Assembly (NCBI GenBank): GCA_028867615.1
Contig: JAGWGC010000006.1
Span: 1 to 32,868, forward strand
DNA: 32,868 nt
Origin: Nitrososphaerota archaeon
GTDB lineage: Archaea; Thermoproteota; Nitrososphaeria; Nitrososphaerales; Nitrosopumilaceae
Reading direction: 5' to 3'
Shown: positions 9,038-18,080 of the stretch, in pieces
Position numbering within the stretch: position 1 is the stretch's first letter
How the letters are laid out: the number at the start of each line of letters is the position of its first letter
Notes under the pieces: generated by a model
The model's input: only the letters and a program-made list of their open reading frames with translations
Database searches by the model: none
Told to the model about the DNA's origin: nothing
Program-made: the position numbers and the translations under genes

Positions 9038-9232
9038 AATCAAAACATGTGTTTAGCCAAATAATGCTAAATTTCGCGTTTTGATATGCTATTATAACAG
9101 TCTGTCACATTTTTCGAATGCGCAGAAAAAATTGAGAATTTACTTTCAAAACTAGAAAAAGTGTAAGATTTGTATTCCAGTTGATTTGACAATCTAAAGA
9201 ATGCTCTTATCCAAGTATGGGTTGTTTATTTT

Positions 9233-11029
9233 ATGACAGAATATGACGGTCTAAAAACATCAGACATAATTGTTGAAGGCCTGCTCAGATGGGGAGTAGA
9301 AGTAATTTTTGGATTACCTGGCGATGGAATCAATGGGGTAATTGAAGCATTAAGACGTCGTCAAGATAGAATAAAATTCATTCTGGTAAGACATGAGGAA
9401 TCAGCTGCCTTTATGGCATGTGCATACGCAAAATATACGGGAAAACTCGGAGTCTGTGTAGCTACATCAGGACCAGGTGCAACTCATCTGCTAACTGGAT
9501 TGTATGATGCAAAAGCAGATGGTGTTCCAGTACTTGCAATCACTGGAAACACATATTCTGATACGATGGGAACAAAATATCAACAAGATGTAAACCTGTT
9601 GCAATTGTTTTCAGATGTTGCAGTTTACAACAATATGATCAACGGTCCAGAACATGCCGAGTCTGTAATTGACATTGCATGTAGAAGTTCACTGGCACTA
9701 AGGGGTGTAAGCCACATAACCATTCCAATAGATACGCAAGAGCGAAAACTCGAAGGAAAATACACCAGACATAATGTTGGAGGCCATACGGCTCACCTTC
9801 TTTCTCCAACAACTGCAGCAAGAATTCCAGACATGGTTTTACTTGAAAAGGCGGCAGGAATTTTGAATGCAGGTAACAAAATAGTTTTGTTAGTAGGGCA
9901 AGGAGCCCTTGGTGCAGGAGATCAAGTAATTGAAGTTGCAAAAAAACTTTCAGCACCCATAGTCAAAGCACTCCTTGGTAAGGCAGTCATACCTGATGAT
10001 AATCCGTATAGCATAGGAGGCCTAGGATTGCTTGGTACTGAACCTGCAAGTGATGCAATGGCAGAAGCAGATACGTTGTTGATGATTGGAACTTCATTTC
10101 CATATATGGAATATCTTCCAAAACCCGGAAACGCAAGAGGAGTTCAAATTGACTTGTTTCCTGAAAGAATTGGGCTCAGATACCCAGTAGAAGTAGGTCT
10201 TGTGGGGGATGCAAAACGTACTCTTGACAAGTTATTGCCATTGTTACATAAAAAGGATGACAAGTTTCTAAAATCAAAACAAGTGTCCATGAGGAAATGG
10301 AACAGTCTAATTCATTCTTCAGATCCATTGGCTAAACCAATAAAACCACAGCTAATTGCAACAGCAGTTTCAGAGGAATTGGAAGATAATGCAATAATTT
10401 CTGTAGATAGTGGAACTAATACCATCTGGGCAGCTCGTTACATCAATATCCGAGAAGGAATGAAATTCTCCCTCTCTGGAACTCTTTCAACAATGGCATG
10501 TGGCTTGCCGTATGCAATAGCAGCTCAGATTGCGTTTCCAGATAGACAGTCTGTAGCTTTCGTGGGGGATGGTGGATTTACAATGCTAATGGGAGAATTT
10601 GCCACTGCAGTGAAATACAATCTCCCGATTAAAGTCATCATTATAAAAAATGACATTCTTGGAATGATCAGATGGGAACAATTGGCATTTCTTGGGAATC
10701 CAGAATATGGCGTAGAATTTTCCCCAATAGATTTTGTCAAATTTGCAGAGGCATGTGGCGGAAAAGGATATTCGATAAAAGAACCTCATGAGATTAAGAA
10801 AGTAATGCATGAAGCAATGTCACAAAATGTACCAACCATCATAGAGGCACATGTAGATCCCTTTGAGCCACCTATGCCGCCAAAGGTAGATATCAAACTA
10901 GTAAGCAAGATGGCAGAATCTTTTGCAAAAGGAGAACCATATGCAAAAAGAATAGGACTGACAATCTTTAGAAATCAAATACATGAAACATTAAGAAAGA
11001 TTCGCCCTGATGACCGGAAAGACAAGTAG
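9233..11029 (+). CDS. Thiamine-pyrophosphate-dependent enzyme, pyruvate oxidase / pyruvate dehydrogenase (quinone)-like
   Basis: 598 aa: GLPGDGINGVIEALR, RHEESAAFMA, SGPGATHLLTGLYDAKADGVPVLAITG, GDGGFTMLMGEFATAVKYNLPIKVIIIKN (TPP-binding GDG...N). Confidence 0.85.
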   Translation: MTEYDGLKTSDIIVEGLLRWGVEVIFGLPGDGINGVIEALRRRQDRIKFILVRHEESAAFMACAYAKYTGKLGVCVATSGPGATHLLTGLYDAKADGVPVLAITGNTYSDTMGTKYQQDVNLLQLFSDVAVYNNMINGPEHAESVIDIACRSSLALRGVSHITIPIDTQERKLEGKYTRHNVGGHTAHLLSPTTAARIPDMVLLEKAAGILNAGNKIVLLVGQGALGAGDQVIEVAKKLSAPIVKALLGKAVIPDDNPYSIGGLGLLGTEPASDAMAEADTLLMIGTSFPYMEYLPKPGNARGVQIDLFPERIGLRYPVEVGLVGDAKRTLDKLLPLLHKKDDKFLKSKQVSMRKWNSLIHSSDPLAKPIKPQLIATAVSEELEDNAIISVDSGTNTIWAARYINIREGMKFSLSGTLSTMACGLPYAIAAQIAFPDRQSVAFVGDGGFTMLMGEFATAVKYNLPIKVIIIKNDILGMIRWEQLAFLGNPEYGVEFSPIDFVKFAEACGGKGYSIKEPHEIKKVMHEAMSQNVPTIIEAHVDPFEPPMPPKVDIKLVSKMAESFAKGEPYAKRIGLTIFRNQIHETLRKIRPDDRKDK

Positions 11030-11193
11030 GTGCAGATATTTCGGATCTTTTTTTTGTACGTAAAATTTCACTATGCATTTTGACTGCTGACCCCAAAAAC
11101 TATGCCAGATGGTAAATTAGTAAAGTTGCATGTACTAGAAATTAAAAAAATATTCTGTTGTTTTTGTAGTCAAAGGAAATCTTTGTGAAAAGA

Positions 11194-11601
11194 CTAGCTC
11201 TTTGACTTTTTTATTATCTCATCCCACAAAACCTTTGGCACGGGCATTGCAGAAAGACGAGAGTTTCTAACAAGTTCCCATTCTTTGAATTTTGTATCAT
11301 TTTTGATCTCATCCAGAGTTACAGGCCTCTTGAGCTTGTCTGATGCCTGGACATCAAACACTATGAACCGTTTGTCAGACTCTTTTGGGTTTGGATAGGG
11401 ATTTGTCATGATATCCACTATTCCTACTGCCTGTCTCTCGTCACCAGTATGGTAAAAAATAGCCTTGTCACCCTTTTTCATACTGCGCATGTGTTTTAAT
11501 GCCAAGTTGTTATGGACTCCATCCCAGACTGTCTTTTTTTCCCTCTCCAGTCTGTCAAAATTGTATACCGTTGGTTCTTGCTTTAAAAGCCAATAATTCA
11601 T
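11194..11601 (-). CDS. EVE-domain protein
   Basis: MNYWLLKQEPTVYNFDRLEREKKTVWDGVHNNLALKHMRSMKKGDKAIFYHTGDERQAVGI, characteristic EVE-domain opening. Confidence 0.9.
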   Translation of the reverse strand: MNYWLLKQEPTVYNFDRLEREKKTVWDGVHNNLALKHMRSMKKGDKAIFYHTGDERQAVGIVDIMTNPYPNPKESDKRFIVFDVQASDKLKRPVTLDEIKNDTKFKEWELVRNSRLSAMPVPKVLWDEIIKKSKS

Positions 11602-11687
11602 GAATTTTGTACCAATTCCTAATTTTATAGATTTTTCTCAGCAACATGGATATAGTTCAGATCTAATGCTTTGGTCCTGATTTTTAA

Positions 11688-12062
11688 TCATAACAACTGG
11701 ATACCATGTGCTCTTCGGTGAACCAGCAACTCTTCCTGGCTTGATACTGCATACCCGCACATCTCGCACCTAAAAAAGCCAAAATCTTCTAGCGGTACTT
11801 CCTTAGACAGGAGCAGATTTTCGGAATCTATCTTGCGCATCGTGTGATCTAGTCTGTTTGTCTCCTTGAGAAAATTGACTAGAATGTGATCTATATCATT
11901 TTCATTTACCACTATCAGGGATTTGTCCACCTTTGCACTAAAGCCATGGCTCTTGAGATAACTTTCAAGTTCTTGCGCCACTGCGTCATCACCTGCACAG
12001 TCAACATACATCATGATATCATGATATGGACCATAGTTGACAATATGTCTTGTTGTATCCAC
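11688..12062 (-). CDS. Hypothetical protein with a C-terminal C2H2 zinc finger
   Basis: C-terminus FFRCEMCGYAVSSQEELLVHRRAHG. Confidence 0.75.
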   Translation of the reverse strand: MDTTRHIVNYGPYHDIMMYVDCAGDDAVAQELESYLKSHGFSAKVDKSLIVVNENDIDHILVNFLKETNRLDHTMRKIDSENLLLSKEVPLEDFGFFRCEMCGYAVSSQEELLVHRRAHGIQLL

Positions 12063-12163
12063 TCATGAACCATGTAATGAGATGATTATTTCAAGTATGA
12101 ATTGGTAAAATTTGAGAATCACTTGGAAACAACCATTTTGTACTAGTCTGCATATATGATATA

Positions 12164-12280
12164 ATGACTGAAAAATGTCAATGCGTGGAGTATAACTGTA
12201 CTTCGCAGATTTTTACAACTTGTAAAGACATGAAATTTTGCTCAATTTGCAGGTTGAGAAAACATATGCATAAAGATTAA
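12164..12280 (+). CDS. 38-aa Cys/His-rich microprotein
   Basis: ATG..TAA, not in ORF track: MTEKCQCVEYNCTSQIFTTCKDMKFCSICRLRKHMHKD. Confidence 0.55.
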   Translation: MTEKCQCVEYNCTSQIFTTCKDMKFCSICRLRKHMHKD

Positions 12281-12359
12281 CCCGTGAAATAACACAAGTT
12301 AAAGAAGAATGTAGCCAGTTTTAGTCTTTTCCATCGCCAACAAAAAACATTGTTCGCCA

Positions 12360-12535
12360 TCAATCTATGCTAAGTAATTTCTTTTCATTTGTTTTGGAAT
12401 CCATAATTATCTCATACTGACTAAATTTACCAGTCTTGCAACTGAGTCTGCTTCTTCTGATGGACCATCTGGAATTCTAGATAGTCATACCGCAGTCATC
12501 TCGATTATGCCAAGTTTGCTCTTTTTGACTTTCAT
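12360..12535 (-). pseudogene. Decayed small gene: in-frame TGA (12485-12487) plus a frameshift
   Basis: MKVKKSKLGIIEMTAV*LSRIPDGPSEEADSVAR// frame change near TTGCAAGACTGG //KTGKFSQYEIIMDSKTNEKKLLSID*. 176 nt is not a multiple of 3. Confidence 0.5.
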
Positions 12536-12560
12536 AATTTATGACATGGTGCGCATGTGA

Positions 12561-12737
12561 TACATACCTCATTCAAATTATCATGTTACCGTATTTCATG
12601 ATGTGAAAAACAAATCTGGAAAAATTTGGACCGTACATAATTTAATTACTTATTTCCAAATCAAACAAGGCATGATTTCTGCAGACTTTTCCAACCCGTA
12701 TGATAAATGCAGAAACGTAAATCTAGACGGCGAGTAG
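12561..12737 (+). pseudogene. Coding-like open frame preceded by TGA, without a good start codon (possible gene remnant)
   Basis: YIPHSNYHVTVFHDVKNKSGKIWTVHNLITYFQIKQGMISADFSNPYDKCRNVNLDGE*. Confidence 0.3.
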
Positions 12738-12828
12738 ATCAGTACAACAATATCTTCCAAAAACACATCCATGAAGAAACAATAACGTTTTAGATTTTTT
12801 CCAGAATTGTCATAGATTTCAAGACATT

Positions 12829-13029
12829 CTAGAAACGATATCTATCATCATGCGGTTCAGACTGTTTATTGTCTAGATGTTTTTCTATCAGATCTTGTAC
12901 ATATTTCTGATCAGATATAGAAAGTAATTCATCTTTTCGCAGTGCAAGCAGGATTGTATACAACCTAGTTGTATCCCCTATGCCATTTTGCATTAAAATC
13001 ACAATTGATTTCATCAGATCCTCTGACAT
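12829..13029 (-). CDS. Small hypothetical protein (66 aa)
   Basis: MSEDLMKSIVILMQNGIGDTTRLYTILLALRKDELLSISDQKYVQDLIEKHL...; amphipathic helical, coding-like composition. Confidence 0.7.
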   Translation of the reverse strand: MSEDLMKSIVILMQNGIGDTTRLYTILLALRKDELLSISDQKYVQDLIEKHLDNKQSEPHDDRYRF

Positions 13030-13069
13030 GGCATCTTGTCGTCAGCATTCTAGATAAATGTGAAAATAG

Positions 13070-13327
13070 TCAAGAATATGCCTTGTGTACATAACACCAC
13101 TTCCAGGCATAGTTTGGCAGTGCAACCATTACCGGATGTCCAGTTTTTTTAAAATGGTTTGTTGCATGAGTTCCAGGTGATGAATCACAGCATCCTACAT
13201 GACCGCAGGATAAACAAAGACGTAATGCCACCCAGTCGGTGCCCTCTTTTTCACACTCTTCGCATCCCTCCGTATTTGGAGAAACTTTCCGTACGCCGTC
13301 ATAGTGCTCGCATTTTTTGTCTGTCAT
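13070..13327 (-). CDS. UBP-type zinc-finger protein (85 aa)
   Basis: CEHYDGVRKVSPNTEGCEECEKEGTDWVALRLCLSCGHVGCCDSSPGTHATNHFKKTGHPVMVAL. The spacing of Cys/His and GHVGCCDSS...HATNHFKKTGHP matches zf-UBP. Confidence 0.9.
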   Translation of the reverse strand: MTDKKCEHYDGVRKVSPNTEGCEECEKEGTDWVALRLCLSCGHVGCCDSSPGTHATNHFKKTGHPVMVALPNYAWKWCYVHKAYS

Positions 13328-14364
13328 TTCTCAACTGTAAACAGCGCCAGAGTAAAATAGTTTTTCTTGTCAGTCCACATATGCACAGGCCTGAACCCCG
13401 TCCTTTTTGTCATCTTTTTGATTTGAGATAGGGTGTACTTGTGAGAATATTCCGTATGAATCAATTCATCTTTTTTGAATTTCAAAAACAAATCAATAAC
13501 AGGCATAAAGACATGTTGTTTTGTAAGAGATTTTAGGTACATCTCGATTCTCTTGTATTTTTTATTAAAGACTGCCACATGTTCGAACTTGGTCAAGTCA
13601 AAGTTTGCACCAAATTCCTTGTTCAAACGCAGCAAGAGATTACAATTGAAATTTGCGGTAATGCCTAAGGAATCATTGTATGCTGATTCTAATATTTTTA
13701 CATCCTTTACCAAGTCAAGGCCAAGCAACAACATATCACCAAGATTCATGGAACCGTGGATTTTTTCTAAAAACTCTATTCCATCTTCTGGACTAAAGTT
13801 GCCCATGCTAGAACCCAAAAATGCGACAAGTTTTTTTGTGTGATCTAATGTCCTGATAAATTCAAGTCCTGTTTCATAATTGTCAATGATTCCAGTTATC
13901 ATCAGGTTCTCATATTCATCATGCAGATTAATTGAGCTGTCCTTTAGGATGTCTGAAATATCCACTGGATAATACTCTACGTCTTTTTGTTTACAAGTCA
14001 AAATTTCCAAAAGTTTACGTGTCTTGACAGACGAACCACTTCCAAGTTCCACCAGAGCAAAGTTGTCTACAAGATATTCTGACAGCTCTGATTTTATTTC
14101 GTCAAGTATTTCAAATTCTGTTCTTGTAAGATAATATTCTGGCAAATTACATATTTTCTCAAAGGTCTCCGATCCTACATCATCGTAGAAAAACTTGGAT
14201 GGGATGAACTTCTTTTTCTGTGACAAGCTAAATGCTATTTCTTGAGCCATGTCGGAGTTTGTCATAACTTTTGGTTTAAAGTAGCAAAACCGTGGGGTTA
14301 CTGCAATTTTTTCATAATTTTCAATCTCCATCTGCTGTTTTCTAATCATATGTCTTCCACGCAC
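13324..14364 (-). CDS. egtD: EgtD-like L-histidine N-alpha-methyltransferase (actual start possibly MIRKQQ, codon ending at 14349)
   Basis: KKKFIPSKFFYDDVGSETFEKICNLPEYYLTRTEFEIL, LVELGSGSSVKTRKLLE, AFLGSSMGNFSPEDG. Confidence 0.9.
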   Translation of the reverse strand: MRGRHMIRKQQMEIENYEKIAVTPRFCYFKPKVMTNSDMAQEIAFSLSQKKKFIPSKFFYDDVGSETFEKICNLPEYYLTRTEFEILDEIKSELSEYLVDNFALVELGSGSSVKTRKLLEILTCKQKDVEYYPVDISDILKDSSINLHDEYENLMITGIIDNYETGLEFIRTLDHTKKLVAFLGSSMGNFSPEDGIEFLEKIHGSMNLGDMLLLGLDLVKDVKILESAYNDSLGITANFNCNLLLRLNKEFGANFDLTKFEHVAVFNKKYKRIEMYLKSLTKQHVFMPVIDLFLKFKKDELIHTEYSHKYTLSQIKKMTKRTGFRPVHMWTDKKNYFTLALFTVEK

Positions 14365-15656
14365 CTAAACCCTGCAAACATCCACCGCTCATCAGGTCTG
14401 AAAAAGTTCCTATAGCTGTTCTTGACCTGATATCTAGGCGTAGCAAACGAAGAGCCACGAAGTACCTTTTGGTTTGAAAACCACTTATCATTATATTCTG
14501 CAAATCCAGACTGGAATCCAGGATAACCTACAAAATCCGAAGTTGTCCATTCCCAAACATCCCCCATCATCTGGTGTATCCCATAATGACTTTTTCCAGA
14601 TGGATATGAGCCAATTTCAGCAGGTCCCCAGATGTGTGACTCTAACAAGTTTGCGTGATTTTCAGAGGGGGTTTCATTACCCCACGGATACAGCGTCTTT
14701 CTCTGTTTTTGTTCATTCCATGAAGCAGCTTTTTCCCACTCTGCCTCCGTCGGCAGTCTTTTTCCTGCCCATTTGCAATACGCATATGCTTCATAGTATG
14801 AAACGTTACAGACAGGCTCGTTGGGATTAATCGATAGTTTGCCTCTGAAATCATGCCTTGTCCACATGTCACCTTCCTTCTCCCAATACATTGGAGCATT
14901 CCAATTATTTTTCTTGACTTGATCCCATCCATCTGCAAGCCAAAATTTAAAATCTTCATATCCTCCCGAATCCATGAATTTCAAATAATCTTCATTTGTT
15001 ACTGGAAACACATCAATACTATACTGGTTCAGGTATGTTTTATGTTCTGGAAGTTCAATGTCGTAACAAAAATCATCTCCACAATACCCAAGCTCGTACA
15101 ATCCACCAGAAATCTTGATAGAATTTTTTTCAACAGGGAATGGTTTTGGAGCAACGTGATATTTTACGGGTGTGTATACACTTGCAAGTAAATGTTGCAA
15201 GTCATACACTAAAAGTTCTTGGTGTTGACATTCATGATTTAATGCAAGCTTGAACATATAATCGAGGTTAAGGTCAGCAACATGATTTTTTAAAAATTCT
15301 TCGACCCGCTTGTTTATGATGTCGAAATATTGCAGTGTCTCATCAACTGTAGGTCTTGACATTATTCCACGCTTTGTCTTTTCATGTGGCGTACCAAGTG
15401 CCTGGTAGTATGAGTTTAGGACCTTGGAATATTCTTGAGAATAGAATTCGTAACTTGGGTTCATCTTGCTCATTATCACCTCGTAGAACCAGGTGACGTG
15501 ACCCAAATGCCATTTTGGCGGGCTCATAAATGCAGCAGTCTGTACTACAAAGTCTTCTTTTTCAAGCGTTTTTACCAGCTCAAGTGTTTGTGCGCGGGTT
15601 TTTCTAAACTGTTCCGATAAAAATATCATATCAGAATTTTCTTGCTCCACTGTCAT
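14346..15656 (-). CDS. egtB: EgtB-like ergothioneine biosynthesis protein (DinB-like + formylglycine-generating-enzyme sulfatase fold)
   Basis: PPKWHLGHVTWFYE, LALNHECQHQELLVYDLQHLL (His ligands), C-terminal FGE-like GDVWEWTTSDFVGYPGF...KVLRGSSFATP...RNFFRPDERWMFAGFR. Confidence 0.92.
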   Translation of the reverse strand: MTVEQENSDMIFLSEQFRKTRAQTLELVKTLEKEDFVVQTAAFMSPPKWHLGHVTWFYEVIMSKMNPSYEFYSQEYSKVLNSYYQALGTPHEKTKRGIMSRPTVDETLQYFDIINKRVEEFLKNHVADLNLDYMFKLALNHECQHQELLVYDLQHLLASVYTPVKYHVAPKPFPVEKNSIKISGGLYELGYCGDDFCYDIELPEHKTYLNQYSIDVFPVTNEDYLKFMDSGGYEDFKFWLADGWDQVKKNNWNAPMYWEKEGDMWTRHDFRGKLSINPNEPVCNVSYYEAYAYCKWAGKRLPTEAEWEKAASWNEQKQRKTLYPWGNETPSENHANLLESHIWGPAEIGSYPSGKSHYGIHQMMGDVWEWTTSDFVGYPGFQSGFAEYNDKWFSNQKVLRGSSFATPRYQVKNSYRNFFRPDERWMFAGFRCVEDI

Positions 15657-15758
15657 GATAGCATTATGAAAAAATACTATATTAGTGATCTTCCAAATTT
15701 TTCCTAATTTTATTTAGGTCTTTTGTATCAAGTACAAGTTTTATTTTTGTAATTCTGG

Positions 15759-16049
15759 TCATTGTAAATCACTGATGGATTCCCCGTGTCTTACATAACC
15801 AAAAGAAATCCAGGAATCTTCTATGATGAGCGGTTCATAATGTATTTGTTCTAGTCCCCTCCTTTTGTTTACACCCTTGCATGCCCACCATTTTTCTACC
15901 AGAAAAATCACCAGTTGTTTTATCACAGGAATGCCATTCCATCCTAGAATAAAACCAATTCTATACAATGATTCGAAAGTAATTTTTTCCACATAACATA
16001 CGTGAGCAAATACGGTAATAATTGCCAAATCCAGTAAAATAATTGACAT
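15759..16049 (-). CDS. Hypothetical protein (96 aa) with hydrophobic N-terminal half
   Basis: Complete ORF, coding-like C-terminal region (VEKWWACKGVNKRRGLEQIHYEPLIIEDSWISFGYVRHG). Confidence 0.55.
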   Translation of the reverse strand: MSIILLDLAIITVFAHVCYVEKITFESLYRIGFILGWNGIPVIKQLVIFLVEKWWACKGVNKRRGLEQIHYEPLIIEDSWISFGYVRHGESISDLQ

Positions 16050-16109
16050 AGTATATGGTCGATTTAGCTAATCCTCTTAAACCCCGGGTTGGATTTAAAA
16101 TAGTAGATT

Positions 16110-16769
16110 TTGGATTTAGAAAAATTCACTGAAGATGTCTATACCGTTGCTGAGAAACTAACCCGTGATCAGACACCTGAAATAAAATCAAAGACAAATT
16201 TTGTAAGGGAGCGACTAATTGAGCTGTACAAAAAAAACCTGGTTAAGATCAATCATTCAGTATTGGAGATAATCTGTGCTTCAAACCTAATATCTCGTGG
16301 ATATACAGTAGATATTGAAAAGCAACTCTCAAACATTCTGGTCTGCGATGTGTTTGCAACAAAAGGGGACGGTACGCTGATTTTGGAAATAGAAACAGGT
16401 TTTACACCACCCGACCATGCGCTTGATACTATCGACTATTATGTTGCAAGAATATCAAGCAAGATTGCAAGATATAGCAAACATTGTTCCAAGTTTGCAC
16501 TAGCTACACCCGTTGTTGGAATTTTGCCAATCCCGAAATTATTCTTGAAACCTCCAAAGGATAGAAAACCAGAAGAAGTCCAAAAGATAAAATTGTTAGT
16601 AGACAGGTTTTACAAGAATCCGCCAATTGAACCAGAGGACATCCTAAATGCCCATCTGCATTCAATATATTTGATAAACATAGACAAGGGTTTTGCAAAA
16701 CAGCTAGACCCGTATACATATCTCGAACTGACTGGAAAACTACAAGATGCAAGTGAACTTGACCTGTAA
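16110..16769 (+). CDS. Conserved-looking 219-aa protein, possible PD-(D/E)XK-like nuclease fold (TTG start)
   Basis: VLEIICASNLISRGYTVDIEKQLSNILVCDVFATKGDGTLILEIETGF resembles the alpha-beta-D-beta-ExE core; inference only. Confidence 0.7.
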   Translation: MDLEKFTEDVYTVAEKLTRDQTPEIKSKTNFVRERLIELYKKNLVKINHSVLEIICASNLISRGYTVDIEKQLSNILVCDVFATKGDGTLILEIETGFTPPDHALDTIDYYVARISSKIARYSKHCSKFALATPVVGILPIPKLFLKPPKDRKPEEVQKIKLLVDRFYKNPPIEPEDILNAHLHSIYLINIDKGFAKQLDPYTYLELTGKLQDASELDL

Positions 16770-16796
16770 GAGAAAATTTCAATAAACCGCTTTAAC

Positions 16797-16961
16797 ATGT
16801 TGGCACTATTGCTCAAAAGTACCAGGTGTCCTATTTGCAGACAAAAATTTACAGAGCATTCAGAACTACAAGAGCAAATTTGCAGAGTCATAATGTTAAA
16901 AGAGTTCTCAGGAAATTGTCCGGGCTTTGACGTAGGAAAATTGGCAAAAGACTCTGAATAG
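16797..16961 (+). CDS. 54-aa Cys-containing microprotein (zinc-finger-like)
   Basis: ATG..TAG, not in ORF track: MLALLLKSTRCPICRQKFTEHSELQEQICRVIMLKEFSGNCPGFDVGKLAKDSE. Confidence 0.55.
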   Translation: MLALLLKSTRCPICRQKFTEHSELQEQICRVIMLKEFSGNCPGFDVGKLAKDSE

Positions 16962-17224
16962 TCAACAGATGTCACAAACAGTCTTTTTTGAAACAAGTTT
17001 ACCGACCTAGTGCAACATTCTACGAAAAAATGAATCTGAAATATTCTTCCACTGCAAGTGTACCGTTTTTGTTATAAAATATGGTATTTTACCATCTGAT
17101 GATGTGTTTCAAATGAATCACACATTGATTTATGAAATGATGCCATTGTGATACCACTAGGTTGCCCTACTACTTTTTTACGAGTATGTACACAATGAGA
17201 CGATATCGCATGTCATAAAATATC

Positions 17225-17389
17225 TCATGCAGAGTTGCTAGTTTTTACTTTAGACTTGCGCCTCTCACCTGTGCAGAATTTCATCTGTTCCGGCGTATGA
17301 TCTTTGACAAATTTTCCACACATGGCACAAGTGGGGGCAATCACAATAGGTTTTCGTTCAAACTTCGTAAAATTCTTCCCCCTGATCAC
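17225..17389 (-). CDS. 54-aa Cys-containing microprotein (GTG start), overlaps the 3' end of the 17358-17753 gene
   Basis: VIRGKNFTKFERKPIVIAPTCAMCGKFVKDHTPEQMKFCTGERRKSKVKTSNSA; not in ORF track. Confidence 0.55.
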   Translation of the reverse strand: MIRGKNFTKFERKPIVIAPTCAMCGKFVKDHTPEQMKFCTGERRKSKVKTSNSA

Positions 17390-17753
17390 TTTGTTCTATT
17401 ACGACAAGATTATTTTTATTCATCGATTGGTCAAGTTGAATAATAGACCGCAGTATCAGTGCTGAGATGCCAATGTGTGATGTAAGAAATGCAGTAGCCT
17501 CTTCTATTGCGTTTTCACCTCTATAACCCTCGTCGTATGTCATTTCTATCATCCCCTTGTCGGTCTCTACAAGTGCGGTAATCAAGGAATATGGTCCAAG
17601 TTTTTCATCCTTTCTTTGAATGTATAGATTTAATGTGACATTTTGTACCACATGGCCACGTTCCAAAAATTTTCCTCCTGATAATAATACAACGGTCTTA
17701 TCCGGGGTTCTGCCAATTCTTTCCGAGTCTGCAACTTCAACCACTTTTACCAT
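17358..17753 (-). CDS. Hypothetical protein (131 aa)
   Basis: Complete ORF with coding-like composition; family not recognised. Confidence 0.7.
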   Translation of the reverse strand: MVKVVEVADSERIGRTPDKTVVLLSGGKFLERGHVVQNVTLNLYIQRKDEKLGPYSLITALVETDKGMIEMTYDEGYRGENAIEEATAFLTSHIGISALILRSIIQLDQSMNKNNLVVIEQSDQGEEFYEV

Positions 17754-17825
17754 ATGATAATTAAGTGATCATTGTAGATAATCTTTGCCGGCGTCTAATC
17801 ATGAAATTAAAAATTATACATTGAG

Positions 17826-18080
17826 CTACTTTTCATCATCTATTGTTCCGCCCTGGCCATAAATTGCAGGTATTGACACAGTGCTAGTAACATGCGGTAC
17901 ACTTCTTACCTTACCTATTGTCAAATCAACCTTTGTTACATCAGGTGCTTGAATCTTGACAAAAATATCGTATTTGCCCATTATTCCATTTACCTCAACT
18001 ATGTTTGGCAATTCCTTAATTTTTTGTATGACTTCTTTTTCATTTCCAGGCATACATGTTGCAAGAATGTATGTAATCAT
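17826..18080 (-). CDS. Stand-alone Lrp/AsnC ligand-binding (RAM) domain protein (84 aa)
   Basis: MITYILATCMPGNEKEVIQKIKELPNIVEVNGIMGKYDIFVKIQAPDVTKVDLTIGKVRSVPHVTSTVSI; no HTH. The ORF-track start at 18260 adds an implausible extension. Confidence 0.85.
   Translation of the reverse strand: MITYILATCMPGNEKEVIQKIKELPNIVEVNGIMGKYDIFVKIQAPDVTKVDLTIGKVRSVPHVTSTVSIPAIYGQGGTIDDEK

Noticed and set aside
9100-9175. Short plus frame SVTFFECAEKIENLLSKLEKV* before the TPP enzyme gene
   Set aside because: Only about 20 coding-like codons without a start; too short to call a remnant.
13159-15620. Plus-strand ORFs across egtD/egtB
   Set aside because: Antisense to confident gene calls; Cys/Phe-rich noise.
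17081-17095. ATGGTA-TTT-TACCAT palindrome
   Set aside because: A single 6-bp stem in AT-rich intergenic DNA, expected by chance.
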